A stretch of DNA of 14,694 bases from Agrobacterium fabrum (GTDB lineage Bacteria; Pseudomonadota; Alphaproteobacteria; Rhizobiales; Rhizobiaceae). The position numbers were made by a program, and so were the translations under genes. Location of the stretch: NCBI GenBank assembly GCA_003241215.1, contig QFOL01000072.1, positions 1 to 14,694 on the forward strand, read 5' to 3'. Shown here piece by piece: positions 1 to 7,141 of the stretch. The notes under the pieces were generated by a model. It had not been told where the DNA came from and ran no database searches. It saw nothing but the letters and a program-made list of their open reading frames with translations. Position 1 is the stretch's first letter. Each line of letters starts with the position of its first letter.

Positions 1-694
1 CGAGCCCTGATATCACCGCCTCGCGGATCACCTCGCTGGAATTGGTGATGAGCATCCCCTCCGGGCGAATGCTCATCGCGCCGCCCGGTCCCTCCAGTCG
101 CCAGACATCGTTATTATGGGCCGGCAGGCAGCGGTGCTTTTTCAGATCCTCGATTGTCACGGGCATACCATGGGCCGCGACGTATTCCGCCGAAGCGCAG
201 AGTACGCGGCGCACTGGCGCAAGCCTGCGGGCCACGAGGCTGGAGGAATTGAGATCGGCGATACGGATGGCCAGATCGTAACCACCCTCGATGATGTCGA
301 TGAATTCGTCGCTCAGCACCAGATTGACCGAAAGATCCGGATGCCGCTCCATGAAACCCTTCAGATGCGGCGCGATATGCATGCGCCCGAAGGAGGTCGA
401 CGCGGAAACCTTCAGCGTGCCGTTGACCGTATTGGCGCGGCCGGAGACGAAATCCTCGGCCTCCTCCAGCCCTTCCAGCACGGCAAGCACCCGCTCGTAA
501 AAGCCCTGTCCCGCTTCGGTCAGCGAGATTTGCCGTGTGGTGCGCTGGAAAAGCCGCGCGCCGAGCTTTTCTTCCAGCCGCTTGATGCGCTTGGAAATGA
601 CGGCGGGCGAATAACCAAGCTCTTTTGCGGCCAGCGACATGCTGCCGGAGGCGGCAACGCTTGCGAAGACTTCCAGATCGCCCAGATTCGTCAT
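1..694 (-). CDS. LysR-type transcriptional regulator (3' end cut by window edge)
   Basis: Reading the minus strand from the ATG at 694-692 gives 231 uninterrupted codons that run off the left edge, so the C-terminus is missing. Residues 1-60 form a typical LysR winged helix-turn-helix (MTNLGDLEVFASVAASGSMS, then ELGYSPAVISKRIKRLEEKL and RLFQRTTRQISLTEAG). A LysR substrate-binding domain follows from about residue 90 (TLKVSASTSFGRMHIAPHL, then a DLAIRIADL strand). Family members are usually about 300 aa, so roughly three quarters is present. The gene is divergent from glcD with about 110 bp between the starts, the usual layout when a LysR protein controls the neighbouring operon and itself. 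Control of glcDEF is an inference; E. coli uses a GntR-type regulator, GlcC, for its glc operon. The effector cannot be read from the sequence. Confidence 0.9.
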   Translation of the reverse strand, partial: MTNLGDLEVFASVAASGSMSLAAKELGYSPAVISKRIKRLEEKLGARLFQRTTRQISLTEAGQGFYERVLAVLEGLEEAEDFVSGRANTVNGTLKVSASTSFGRMHIAPHLKGFMERHPDLSVNLVLSDEFIDIIEGGYDLAIRIADLNSSSLVARRLAPVRRVLCASAEYVAAHGMPVTIEDLKKHRCLPAHNNDVWRLEGPGGAMSIRPEGMLITNSSEVIREAVISGL

Positions 695-709
695 AGTTGC
701 CCTCGATTG

Positions 710-724
710 TTTCCAGAATGGAAA
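710..724. promoter_or_regulatory. Candidate LysR-protein binding box (T-N11-A palindrome)
   Basis: TTTCCAGAATGGAAA is a perfect inverted repeat with 6-bp arms and a 3-nt centre. The T at 711 and A at 723 fit the T-N11-A pattern of LysR recognition sites. It lies between the divergent LysR gene and glcD, 13 bp upstream of the -35 of a plausible glcD promoter. That places its centre near -55, where LysR activators commonly bind. Confidence 0.45.
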
Positions 725-737
725 AAATCCATAACAT

Positions 738-766
738 TTGATTGCGCCGTTTCAAAGTGGTAAAGA
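738..766 (+). promoter_or_regulatory. Possible glcD promoter
   Basis: TTGATT (738-743) and TAAAGA (761-766) are separated by exactly 17 nt. The -35 matches the housekeeping consensus at 4 of 6 positions and the -10 at only 3 of 6, which suits a promoter that needs an activator. Transcription would start near 772, giving a leader of about 33 nt before the glcD start at 805. This is pattern reading only. Confidence 0.35.
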
Positions 767-804
767 AAGAATACCAGTTGGTGAAATGGCATGGAGGAGG
801 GGCG

Positions 805-2238
805 GTGACGCAGCCGATCAAGTTTCTGGAGCCGCGCGCGAAAGTCGTCGCAGGCCGCGACCGTATCATAGCTGATCTCAAGGATATTCTGCCGGCGGAC
901 TGTCTTGTGCACGAACCGCGCGAACTTGTGCCTTTCGAAACCGACGCCTTCGTTTCCTATCGCCGCCTGCCGCTGGCCGTGGCGTTGCCAAAGACGACGG
1001 AGGAAGTGGCGGCGGTGATGAAATATTGTCACCGTTACGGCATTCCCGTCGTGCCGCGCGGGGCCGGCACCTCGCTCTCCGGCGGCGCGATTCCGCAGGA
1101 AGATGCAGTCGTGATCGGCCTTTCGAAGATGGCCTCGATCCTCGAACTGGATTTTTACAATCGTACGGCGCGGGTACAGGCGGGCGTCACCAATCTTTCC
1201 ATTTCCGATGCGGCCGGCGCGGAAGGTTTCTTTTATGCGCCGGACCCCAGCTCGCAGCTTGCCTGCACCATCGGCGGCAATATCGGCATGAATTCCGGCG
1301 GCGCGCATTGCCTGAAATACGGCGTCACCACCAATAATCTGCTCGGTGTGAAAATGGTGCTGGTGGATGGCACAGTGCTGGAGCTGGGCGGCAAGTACCT
1401 CGATGCCGCCGGCTACGATCTGCTCGCCCTCGTCTGCGGTTCGGAAGGCCAGCTCGGTATCGTGACGGAAGCGACGGTGCGGTTGATCGCCAGGCCGGAA
1501 GGCGCGCGACCGGTGCTGTTCGGCTTCGAGACGTCCGAGGAAGCCGGCTCCTGCGTGGCCGATATTATCGGGGCGGGAATCATCCCTGTTGCCATCGAAT
1601 TCATGGACAAGCCGGCCATCGAAATTTGCGAGGCTTTCGCCAAAGCGGGCTATCCGCTGGATGTCGGCGCGCTGCTGATCGTCGAGGTCGAAGGCTCCGA
1701 GGCGGAAATGGACGCCATGCTCGCTGACATCGTGGCGATTGCCCGAAAACATGGCGTGAAAACGGTGAAGGAATGCCAGTCGGCCATGGAGGCGGCGGCG
1801 ATCTGGAAAGGCCGCAAATCCGCCTTCGGCGCAACCGGCCGCATCGCGGATTATATCTGCATGGACGGCACCGTGCCGCTCTCCCAGCTTTCCTACGTGT
1901 TGAGAAAGACGAGCGAAATCACCGACCGCCTCGGCCTGCGCGTCGCCAATGTCTTTCATGCCGGCGATGGCAACATGCACCCACTTATCCTGTTCAACGC
2001 CAACGATCCGGAGGATGCGGCCCGCGCGGAAGAGGCAGGCAATGAAATATTGAAGCTCTGCGTCGATGCCGGCGGCTGTCTGACCGGCGAACATGGTGTC
2101 GGCATCGAAAAACGGGATTTGATGCGCCACCAGTATGGTGAGGCCGATCTTGCCCAGCAGATGGCGGTGCGGGCGGCTTTCGATGAGGGCTGGCTGATGA
2201 ACCCTTCCAAGGTGTTTCCGCTGGAGGGGAGGGGATGA
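805..2238 (+). CDS. glcD: Glycolate oxidase FAD-binding subunit GlcD
   Basis: This 477-residue protein is the FAD subunit of the GlcDEF complex, which oxidises glycolate to glyoxylate and passes electrons to the membrane respiratory chain. It has an FAD-binding PCMH-type domain: VPRGAGTSLSGGA (about residues 83-95), SQLACTIGGNIGMNSGG (150-166) and GSEGQLGIVTEA (212-223). A C-terminal FAD-linked oxidase domain follows, with HAGDGNMHP (385-393) and GEHGVGIEKR (428-437). I chose the GTG at 805 because GGAGGAGG at 793-800 is a very strong ribosome binding site 4 nt upstream; the frame stays open upstream to a TTG at 742 that has no such site. The same fold occurs in D-lactate dehydrogenases, but glcE and glcF follow, which supports GlcD. 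Length is close to the 499 aa of the E. coli protein. Confidence 0.95.
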   Translation: MTQPIKFLEPRAKVVAGRDRIIADLKDILPADCLVHEPRELVPFETDAFVSYRRLPLAVALPKTTEEVAAVMKYCHRYGIPVVPRGAGTSLSGGAIPQEDAVVIGLSKMASILELDFYNRTARVQAGVTNLSISDAAGAEGFFYAPDPSSQLACTIGGNIGMNSGGAHCLKYGVTTNNLLGVKMVLVDGTVLELGGKYLDAAGYDLLALVCGSEGQLGIVTEATVRLIARPEGARPVLFGFETSEEAGSCVADIIGAGIIPVAIEFMDKPAIEICEAFAKAGYPLDVGALLIVEVEGSEAEMDAMLADIVAIARKHGVKTVKECQSAMEAAAIWKGRKSAFGATGRIADYICMDGTVPLSQLSYVLRKTSEITDRLGLRVANVFHAGDGNMHPLILFNANDPEDAARAEEAGNEILKLCVDAGGCLTGEHGVGIEKRDLMRHQYGEADLAQQMAVRAAFDEGWLMNPSKVFPLEGRG

Positions 2239-2273
2239 TGGGTGTGAGTTTTGTGACGATGGTGGGTGTGGCT

Positions 2274-2430
2274 TACCCCCCTCTGCCCTGCCGGGCATCT
2301 CCCCCACAGGTGGGGAGATTGGCAAGACGCACCTGCGTCGCTCCATCTCGACCGAAGAAAAATGCGGGGCCTTGCCGCGAGTCGATCTCCCCCCTTGTGG
2401 GGGAGATGCCCGGCAGGGCAGAGGGGGGTA
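2274..2430. repeat. Rhizobial-type inverted-repeat element inside the glc operon
   Basis: The ends are long inverted repeats. The left arm starts TACCCCCCTCTGCCCTGCCG and continues through GGCATCTCCCCCACA to about 2312. The right arm ends at 2430 and is its exact reverse complement over about 36 nt. Each arm also contains its own hairpin (left CTCCCCCACAGGTGGGGAG, right CTCCCCCCTTGTGGGGGAG), with an unrelated core of about 60 bp between. This two-palindrome mosaic layout resembles the RIME-type intergenic elements known in Rhizobium and Agrobacterium; the family name is from memory. It begins 35 nt after the glcD stop and ends 46 nt before the glcE start, so it should be transcribed with the operon. 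Confidence 0.85.
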
Positions 2431-2476
2431 TCCCTCGCGCAAACGTCGCTATCCCATGCCCGGAGCTTGCCGCCCC

Positions 2477-3691
2477 ATGCTGACCCCCTACGCAGAAACT
2501 CAGGTCGCCGACATCATCCGCGACCACGCCGCCCGAAAAGCCGCGCTGAAAATCATCGGCGGCAACACCCGCTCCGGTTTCGGCAATGCTGTCGCAGCAG
2601 ATGAAGCACTCTCTTCCCGCGCCATGAACGGCATCATCTCCTACCTGCCCGCCGAAATGGTCATGACCGTCAAGGCCGGAACCCCGCTCGCCACCGTCGA
2701 AGCCGCCCTTGCTGAAAACCGCCAGATGATGGCCTTCGAGCCTATGGATCACCGCCCGATCATGGGCACCGAAGGTGAGCCGACCATTGGCGGTGTCTTC
2801 GCCGCCAATGTTTCCGGCCCACGCCGTTATGTGGCGGGTGCGGCCCGTGACAGCCTGCTCGGCATCCGTTTCGTCAATGGCAGCGGTGAGGTCATCAAGG
2901 CCGGCGGCCGGGTGATGAAGAATGTCACCGGGCTCGATCTGTCGAAGTTCCTGGCCGGGTCTTTCGGCACGCTCGGTTTCCTCACCGAAGTCACCTTCCG
3001 CGTGCTGCCGAAACCGCCTGCGGAAAAAACCGTGGTCGTTTCCGGTCTCGACGATGAAGCGGCGACGCGCATCATGGCGGCGGCGATGGCGATGAGCGTC
3101 GAGGTTTCCGGCGCGGCGCATCTGCCGGAAAGCGTTCGTTCCCGTTTCATCGAGGGTGGATTGCCGGACGGCCCGGCGACCATCCTGCGGCTGGAAGGGC
3201 TTTCCGCCTCGGTGGAGGCGCGCACGGCCAAACTCCTTTCCGTCATGGACCGGGTCGGGCCGTGGGCGCTGCTGGAGGGTGAGGAGAGCAGGCTTTTATG
3301 GCGTCAGCTGCGCGATGTCGCGCCCTATGCCGGACAGGCAGCGAAGCCCTTGTGGAAAGTATCGGTCGCGCCTTCGGTGGGTCATCAGCTTGTCGCGGTG
3401 CTGCGCATGGAAGCGGGCATTGACGCGTTTTACGACTGGCAGGGCGGCCTTGTCTGGATGCAGATGGAGGCGGACCCCGAGGCGGATTTGCTGCGTGGCG
3501 CGATCCGGGCGCTCGGCGGCGGCCACGCAACTTTGGTGAGGGCGAGCGATGCGGTGCGCGCCACGGTCGCTGCCTTCGAACCGCGCCCGGCGGCGGAAGC
3601 GCTGCTTGCCTCGCGCATCAGGGAGAAGCTCGATCCGGCGGGCGTCTTCAATCCCGGCAAGATGGCCGTAACGATGGAAAGGGCCGTCTGA
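2477..3691 (+). CDS. glcE: Glycolate oxidase FAD-binding subunit GlcE
   Basis: GlcE is the second flavin subunit of membrane glycolate oxidase. The protein (404 aa from this start) carries an FAD-binding PCMH fold: GGNTRSGFG (residues 28-36), PTIGGVFAANVSGPRR (102-117), GRVMKNVTGLDLSK (144-157) and GSFGTLGFLTEVTFRVLPKP (161-180). It ends with the NPGKM-type motif shared with GlcD-like oxidases (DPAGVFNPGKM). E. coli GlcE is about 350 aa. The start is uncertain: ATG 2477 has GGAG at 2462-2465, while the in-frame ATG at 2456 has no ribosome binding site and anything further upstream would be encoded by the repeat element. It is the second gene of the operon, 238 nt after glcD, an unusually wide gap filled by the repeat; glcF follows after 3 nt. 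Confidence 0.93.
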   Translation: MLTPYAETQVADIIRDHAARKAALKIIGGNTRSGFGNAVAADEALSSRAMNGIISYLPAEMVMTVKAGTPLATVEAALAENRQMMAFEPMDHRPIMGTEGEPTIGGVFAANVSGPRRYVAGAARDSLLGIRFVNGSGEVIKAGGRVMKNVTGLDLSKFLAGSFGTLGFLTEVTFRVLPKPPAEKTVVVSGLDDEAATRIMAAAMAMSVEVSGAAHLPESVRSRFIEGGLPDGPATILRLEGLSASVEARTAKLLSVMDRVGPWALLEGEESRLLWRQLRDVAPYAGQAAKPLWKVSVAPSVGHQLVAVLRMEAGIDAFYDWQGGLVWMQMEADPEADLLRGAIRALGGGHATLVRASDAVRATVAAFEPRPAAEALLASRIREKLDPAGVFNPGKMAVTMERAV

Positions 3692-3694
3692 ACC

Positions 3695-4996
3695 ATGCAA
3701 ACATCCTTCACGCCCGAACAGCTGGCCGATCCGCATGTGGCGGAATCCGAAAAAATCCTGCGCAAATGTGTGCATTGCGGCTTCTGTACCGCCACCTGTC
3801 CCACCTATGTCACGCTCGGCAACGAGCTGGACAGCCCACGCGGCCGCATCTATCTCATGAAGGACATGCTGGAAAACAGCCGCCCGGCAGACCGCGAGGT
3901 CGTCACCCATATCGACCGTTGCCTCTCCTGCCTTGCCTGCACCACCACCTGTCCCTCCGGCGTGGATTACATGCATCTGGTCGATCATGCCCGCGCCCAT
4001 ATCGAACAGACCTACAAGCGCCCCTTCATGGATCGGCTGATCCGCAATCTTCTGGTTGCCGTCCTGCCCCATCCCGCCCGTTTCCGGCTGGCCCTGCATC
4101 TGGCCCGGCTGGCGCGGCCTTTCTCCGGTCTGCTTGCCAGGGTTCCGGCGCTGAAGCCGCTGCAATCCATGCTCGCTCTCGCCCCCGCCGCCGTGCCTGC
4201 GGCCTCCGCGTCAACCCGTCCGGGAGAGCGGCCGGCCGAGGGCGAAAAGCGTGGGCGCGTTGCCATCCTCACCGGCTGCGCCCAGCCGGTGCTCGATCCC
4301 GGCATCAACGAGGCGACGTTGCGCCTGCTGGCGCGGCTCGGCGTCGAGGTCGTGGTGCCGAAGGGGGAGGGCTGCTGCGGTTCGCTGGTGCATCATATGG
4401 GGCGCGAGGAAGAGGCGCTCGCCTCGGCAAGGCGCAATGTCGATGTCTGGACGCGTGAGATGGAAAGTGGCGGTCTCGACGCCATCATCATCACCGCTTC
4501 CGGCTGCGGCACCACCATCAAGGATTACGGCCACATGCTGCGGCTCGATCCGGCCTATGCCGAAAAAGCCACGCGGGTCTCGGCGTTCGCAAAGGACATC
4601 ACCGAATATCTCGCCACCCTCGATCTGCCGCAAGGGCAAAGCCAGGGTCTCACGGTCGCCTATCATTCCGCCTGCTCCATGCAGCATGGCCAGAAGATCA
4701 CGCTTGCGCCGAAACAGCTGCTGAAGGCGGCGGGTTTTACTGTGCGCGATCCGGCGGAAGGGCATCTCTGCTGCGGCTCGGCCGGAACCTACAACATCCT
4801 GCAGCCTGAAATTTCCGCAAAGCTCAAGGCGCGCAAGGTGAAGAACATCGAGGCCACCCGGGCGGATGTCATCGCCACCGGCAATATCGGCTGCATCACG
4901 CAGATCGGAACCGGCACGGATATGCCGATCCTGCACACGGTGGAGCTGCTGGACTGGGCCTATGGCGGGCCGAAGCCGGCGAGGCTTTCGGTTTAG
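3695..4996 (+). CDS. glcF: Glycolate oxidase iron-sulfur subunit GlcF
   Basis: GlcF (433 aa) is the electron-transfer subunit of glycolate oxidase. The N-terminal ferredoxin-like domain has two 4Fe-4S motifs, CVHCGFCTATCP (Cys 25, 28, 31, 35) and CLSCLACTTTCP (Cys 76, 79, 82, 86). Two cysteine-rich CCG domains follow, with GEGCCGSLVHH (CC at 227-228) and HLCCGSAGTY (CC at 359-360), plus supporting cysteines at 195, 271, 326 and 400. These domains occur in heterodisulfide-reductase-like electron carriers and probably hold a further cluster. The ATG lies 3 nt after the glcE stop, so the two are translationally linked. A basic, Ala/Pro-rich stretch at about residues 105-185 links the two halves. 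No glcG, glcB or permease gene follows, unlike in E. coli. Confidence 0.95.
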   Translation: MQTSFTPEQLADPHVAESEKILRKCVHCGFCTATCPTYVTLGNELDSPRGRIYLMKDMLENSRPADREVVTHIDRCLSCLACTTTCPSGVDYMHLVDHARAHIEQTYKRPFMDRLIRNLLVAVLPHPARFRLALHLARLARPFSGLLARVPALKPLQSMLALAPAAVPAASASTRPGERPAEGEKRGRVAILTGCAQPVLDPGINEATLRLLARLGVEVVVPKGEGCCGSLVHHMGREEEALASARRNVDVWTREMESGGLDAIIITASGCGTTIKDYGHMLRLDPAYAEKATRVSAFAKDITEYLATLDLPQGQSQGLTVAYHSACSMQHGQKITLAPKQLLKAAGFTVRDPAEGHLCCGSAGTYNILQPEISAKLKARKVKNIEATRADVIATGNIGCITQIGTGTDMPILHTVELLDWAYGGPKPARLSV

Positions 4997-5073
4997 AGCG
5001 TGGCGCGCTCATAGGGCAGTGATCCAGCGCGCCATAACGTGTGCCGCAAAGATTGGGTCGTGAGGGTTTTCAT
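4993..5073 (-). CDS. Possible 26-aa small ORF
   Basis: The ATG at 5073-5071 on the minus strand is preceded by GAGGAGAGAACA, a strong ribosome binding site at good spacing. The frame (begins MKTLTTQSLRHTLW) closes with TAA at 4995-4993, overlapping the glcF stop on the other strand. It lies downstream of the outer-membrane protein gene and the repeat element on the same strand. The Shine-Dalgarno sequence comes from the edge of the repeat and the 5001-5034 hairpin lies within the frame, so chance is a real possibility. I do not recognise the peptide. Confidence 0.22.
   Translation of the reverse strand: MKTLTTQSLRHTLWRAGSLPYERATL
5001..5034. terminator. Hairpin just after glcF, possible transcription end
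   Basis: TGGCGCGCT (5001-5009) and AGCGCGCCA (5026-5034) are perfect 9-bp complements with a 16-nt loop, starting 5 nt after the glcF stop. A stable GC stem at this position suits an end signal for the glc operon. No T tract follows on either strand, so it is not a textbook intrinsic terminator and may instead protect the 3' end. Confidence 0.35.
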
Positions 5074-5081
5074 TGTTCTCT

Positions 5082-5198
5082 CCTCATCCCTGTGCTTGTC
5101 ACAGGGATCCAGCCAGCCCAAGTCCTTGGGCCGAAAGGACTCTCCTCGCCGCGCAGACGCACGTCGGCTGGATTCCTGTGACAAGCACAGAAATGAGG
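5082..5198. repeat. Second rhizobial-type inverted-repeat element
   Basis: The 33-nt ends at 5082-5114 (CCTCATCCCTGTGCTTGTCA onward) and 5166-5198 are inverted copies with three mismatches. The left arm carries its own stem (CCCTGTG-CTTGT-CACAGGG, 5088-5106) and the right a shorter one. The centre has the palindrome CCCAAGTCCTTGGG at 5117-5130. Its sequence is unrelated to the element at 2274-2430. Its place between convergent genes (glcF and the outer-membrane protein gene) is typical of such repeats. I recall very similar copies in many Agrobacterium intergenic regions, but cannot count copies here. Confidence 0.8.
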
Positions 5199-5206
5199 GA
5201 AGAGGC

Positions 5207-5866
5207 CTAGAACTTATAGGCCACGCCGAAATTCACCGCATTGGTGATGATATCGGTCTTCAACGAGCCGCCATTGTCGATATCGACGTCGACGAAGGAA
5301 TAGGTGCCCTTATATTCCACGAAGGTCGACCAGTTGTCGGTGATGCGGTAGCTGAGGCCGGCCTGCGCCTGCAGGGTTGCGCCGCCGAACTGGTATTCGA
5401 AGGTTCTGCCCGAGGGGCGGTAAACTTCCACATGCGGCACGTTGATACCGACGCCGGCGCCCACGTAAGGGGTGATCGGCAGGGATTCCAGCGGAAAGCG
5501 GTAGAGTGCGTTCAGCGTCAGCAGGTTCAGGCCGTCGGTGAATTCGAAATGCGACCAGCCGGAGCGGGCGAGCGTCTCGTCGTCGGCATAGACCTTGTCA
5601 TGGGTGAAATCGAGCGAGATGCCGAAATTCCTGAGCTGGCCCTCGTCGAACCAGTAGGTGCCGCGCACGCCCCAATAGGGCGGATTGGAAAACGACTTGC
5701 CTTCCCATCCGGCCCGGAAATCCGGCCCGTCGGAAACCGTCACGTCGCTGTGCGGCGCGCTTTGCCAGCCGCCATAACCGGAAATTTCAAATTCGCCCGC
5801 GATTGCGGCAGAGAAGGAAACGCCGCTGAGGAGCAGGGCGCAAACAAATAAAGTATGGCGCGGCAT
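5207..5866 (-). CDS. Small outer-membrane beta-barrel protein, possibly lipid A oxidase (LpxQ)-like
   Basis: This 219-aa protein starts with a signal peptide (hydrophobic residues 5-22, cleavage likely after AIA at 23). Alternating beta strands rich in Gly, Tyr and Trp follow, such as EFEISGYGGWQSAPHSDV, ITPYVGAGVGINV and NWSTFVEYKGTYSFVD. It ends in ...VNFGVAYKF, and the terminal Phe is the usual BAM recognition signal. It therefore sits in the outer membrane. The N-terminal pattern (GYGGWQSAPHSDV, then RAGWEGKSF.NPPYWGVRGTYW) and the length recall rhizobial proteins annotated as LpxQ, which oxidises the proximal lipid A glucosamine to aminogluconate. That match is from memory, and many small OmpW/opacity-type barrels look alike. 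The ATG has only a weak GGA ribosome site. A terminator at 5930-5963 separates it from the upstream transpeptidase gene, so it should have its own promoter within about 65 bp. Confidence 0.85.
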   Translation of the reverse strand: MPRHTLFVCALLLSGVSFSAAIAGEFEISGYGGWQSAPHSDVTVSDGPDFRAGWEGKSFSNPPYWGVRGTYWFDEGQLRNFGISLDFTHDKVYADDETLARSGWSHFEFTDGLNLLTLNALYRFPLESLPITPYVGAGVGINVPHVEVYRPSGRTFEYQFGGATLQAQAGLSYRITDNWSTFVEYKGTYSFVDVDIDNGGSLKTDIITNAVNFGVAYKF

Positions 5867-5929
5867 GAAGTGAATCCAGATTGATATCAGTAATTCACCA
5901 AACCGTTTTTTGATAACATTTGAATGACA

Positions 5930-5963
5930 GAAACGAAAAACGGGCGGTCAGTTGACCACCCGT
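5930..5963 (-). terminator. Intrinsic terminator downstream of the L,D-transpeptidase gene
   Basis: ACGGGCGGTCA (5940-5950) pairs with TGACCACCCGT (5953-5963) with one C/A mismatch and a tight loop. On the minus strand the stem is followed at once by TTTTTCGTTTCTG. This fits rho-independent termination of transcripts from the 6130-6906 gene, about 170 nt after its stop and before the outer-membrane protein gene. Shorter hairpins (for example CCGCC-GAAA-GGCGG at 6053-6066) lie in the 263-nt gap; nothing else was recognised there. Confidence 0.7.
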
Positions 5964-6129
5964 CTTAAGGCCGTTCCGTCATCCCCCTGAGAGAGGTCCG
6001 GCGCCTGGCGTCCCCCGCCAAGTTTCATTCAATGCAAGTGAGGCGGATTGTACCGCCGAAAGGCGGCAATTCAAGCGGATACGCCGCCATGCCGGCCCGG
6101 AAGCGGCCGGAATGGCGCAACCGTTGCCA

Positions 6130-6906
6130 TCATATCACTATGACCTTGGTTCCGACGTTTACGCGCTCGTAGAGATCGGTGACATCCTCGTTGCGCATGC
6201 GGATGCAGCCTGAGGAATTGTTGCTGCCGATGGTCCATGGCTGGTTGGTGCCGTGGATGCGATAGAGCGTCGAGCCGAGATACATGGCACGGGCGCCCAT
6301 CGGGTTGGCCGGGCCGCCTTCCATGAAGGCCGGCAGGTAGTGTCCCTTGGCCGCCTCGCGGGTAATCATTTCCTTCGGCGGGGTCCAGCTCGGCCATTCC
6401 GCCTTGCGGGTCACCTTGTGGGTTCCAGCCCATTCGAAGCCGGGCTTGCCGACGCCGACGCCATAACGCCGGGCCTTGCCATCGGCGAGCACGAGATAGA
6501 GGAAACGGTTCGGCGTATCGATGACGATGGTGCCTGGCTTTTCATTGGTCGGGTAGGTGACGATCTGCGGCAGGAATTGCGGCGCGATCTGGGTGCGCAC
6601 CGGCGCATTGGGGCGGACGGCGGCATTCTGCACCCGTGCCGGGCGCTGCGATGTGACGCCGGAGCTGGGGCGCTGCGGCATGGCGGCCTGGCGTTGCTGG
6701 AAGAACGGCTGGCGTGCGGCCGGCGCGCGCGGATAGACCACGGGGCGCACATTGCCGCGGCCGCCGAGCTGGGTAACCCAGGGAGCGGAAAGATCCGGGC
6801 TGACGACGACGGGCGGGCGCTCGCGATAACGCTCGCTGGCCATGGCGGCCGGGGCGGCGAGGGTGGAAACGAGGCTCAGCGCCATAAAAACGGACTTCAT
6901 CGTCAT
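6130..6906 (-). CDS. L,D-transpeptidase (YkuD/ErfK family), periplasmic
   Basis: This 258-aa protein has a signal peptide (MTMKSVFMALSLVSTLAAPA, then AMA) and a Pro/Gln/Arg-rich spacer (about residues 35-115). The C-terminal YkuD catalytic domain (about 125-258) carries the signature YRIHGTNQP (His218) and SSGCIRM (nucleophile Cys234, Arg236). Such enzymes make 3-3 peptide cross-links in peptidoglycan or attach proteins to it, acting in the periplasm. Agrobacterium peptidoglycan is known to be rich in these links. I chose the ATG at 6906 because GAGAGAG lies at suitable spacing upstream; the ATG at 6900 is also possible, and the frame extends upstream to a TTG at 6939. It is divergent from tag with about 235 bp between starts, and a terminator lies at 5930-5963. 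The exact reaction cannot be told from the motif. Confidence 0.93.
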   Translation of the reverse strand: MTMKSVFMALSLVSTLAAPAAMASERYRERPPVVVSPDLSAPWVTQLGGRGNVRPVVYPRAPAARQPFFQQRQAAMPQRPSSGVTSQRPARVQNAAVRPNAPVRTQIAPQFLPQIVTYPTNEKPGTIVIDTPNRFLYLVLADGKARRYGVGVGKPGFEWAGTHKVTRKAEWPSWTPPKEMITREAAKGHYLPAFMEGGPANPMGARAMYLGSTLYRIHGTNQPWTIGSNNSSGCIRMRNEDVTDLYERVNVGTKVIVI

Positions 6907-7141
6907 CGGGTGGACTCTCTCTGCGGGATGTCGCAACAATGGAAATGGCGGGATTGTTCACCCGCTTTGCCGGACACGTTCGCACCTCGACGCCAGCGAA
7001 TCGTAAATAGCTGTTCATTAAAAAGCGCTTGATTAGGGAAAGCTGGATTTAAGGTTAGCGCCCGGTTTTGAAACGTGGTGAATGAGTGGTAAGCGCCGCT
7101 TGGACCGGTTGTGGGCGAGAGCGGAAAAGGGTTTTTACGGA

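Noticed and set aside
742..804. A longer GlcD start at TTG 742
   Set aside because: The GTG at 805 has a near-perfect ribosome site, and the extension would overlap the predicted -10 and show no family similarity.
114..881. Open frames on both strands over the LysR gene (to 881 on the minus strand, 116-763 on the plus strand)
   Set aside because: The correct frame is the one from 694 leftward, which gives a clean LysR helix-turn-helix. The others give no family pattern.
2274..2430. Insertion-sequence or MITE ends for the repeat elements
   Set aside because: No transposase gene and no clear target-site duplication was seen at any of the three elements. Palindromic intergenic mosaic repeats fit better.
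691..2442. A 583-codon open frame on the minus strand opposite glcD
   Set aside because: Its product is Arg/His-rich with no recognisable domain, and it lies wholly opposite a well-supported gene. GC-rich codon use on the coding strand commonly leaves such antisense frames open.
2235..2483. Short coding frames through the glcD-glcE gap
   Set aside because: They translate the inverted-repeat element; the palindromic DNA explains the composition.
5867..6129. A small RNA gene in the 263-nt gap
   Set aside because: Hairpins are present, but the strong one is explained as the terminator of the transpeptidase gene and no promoter-like pair stood out.
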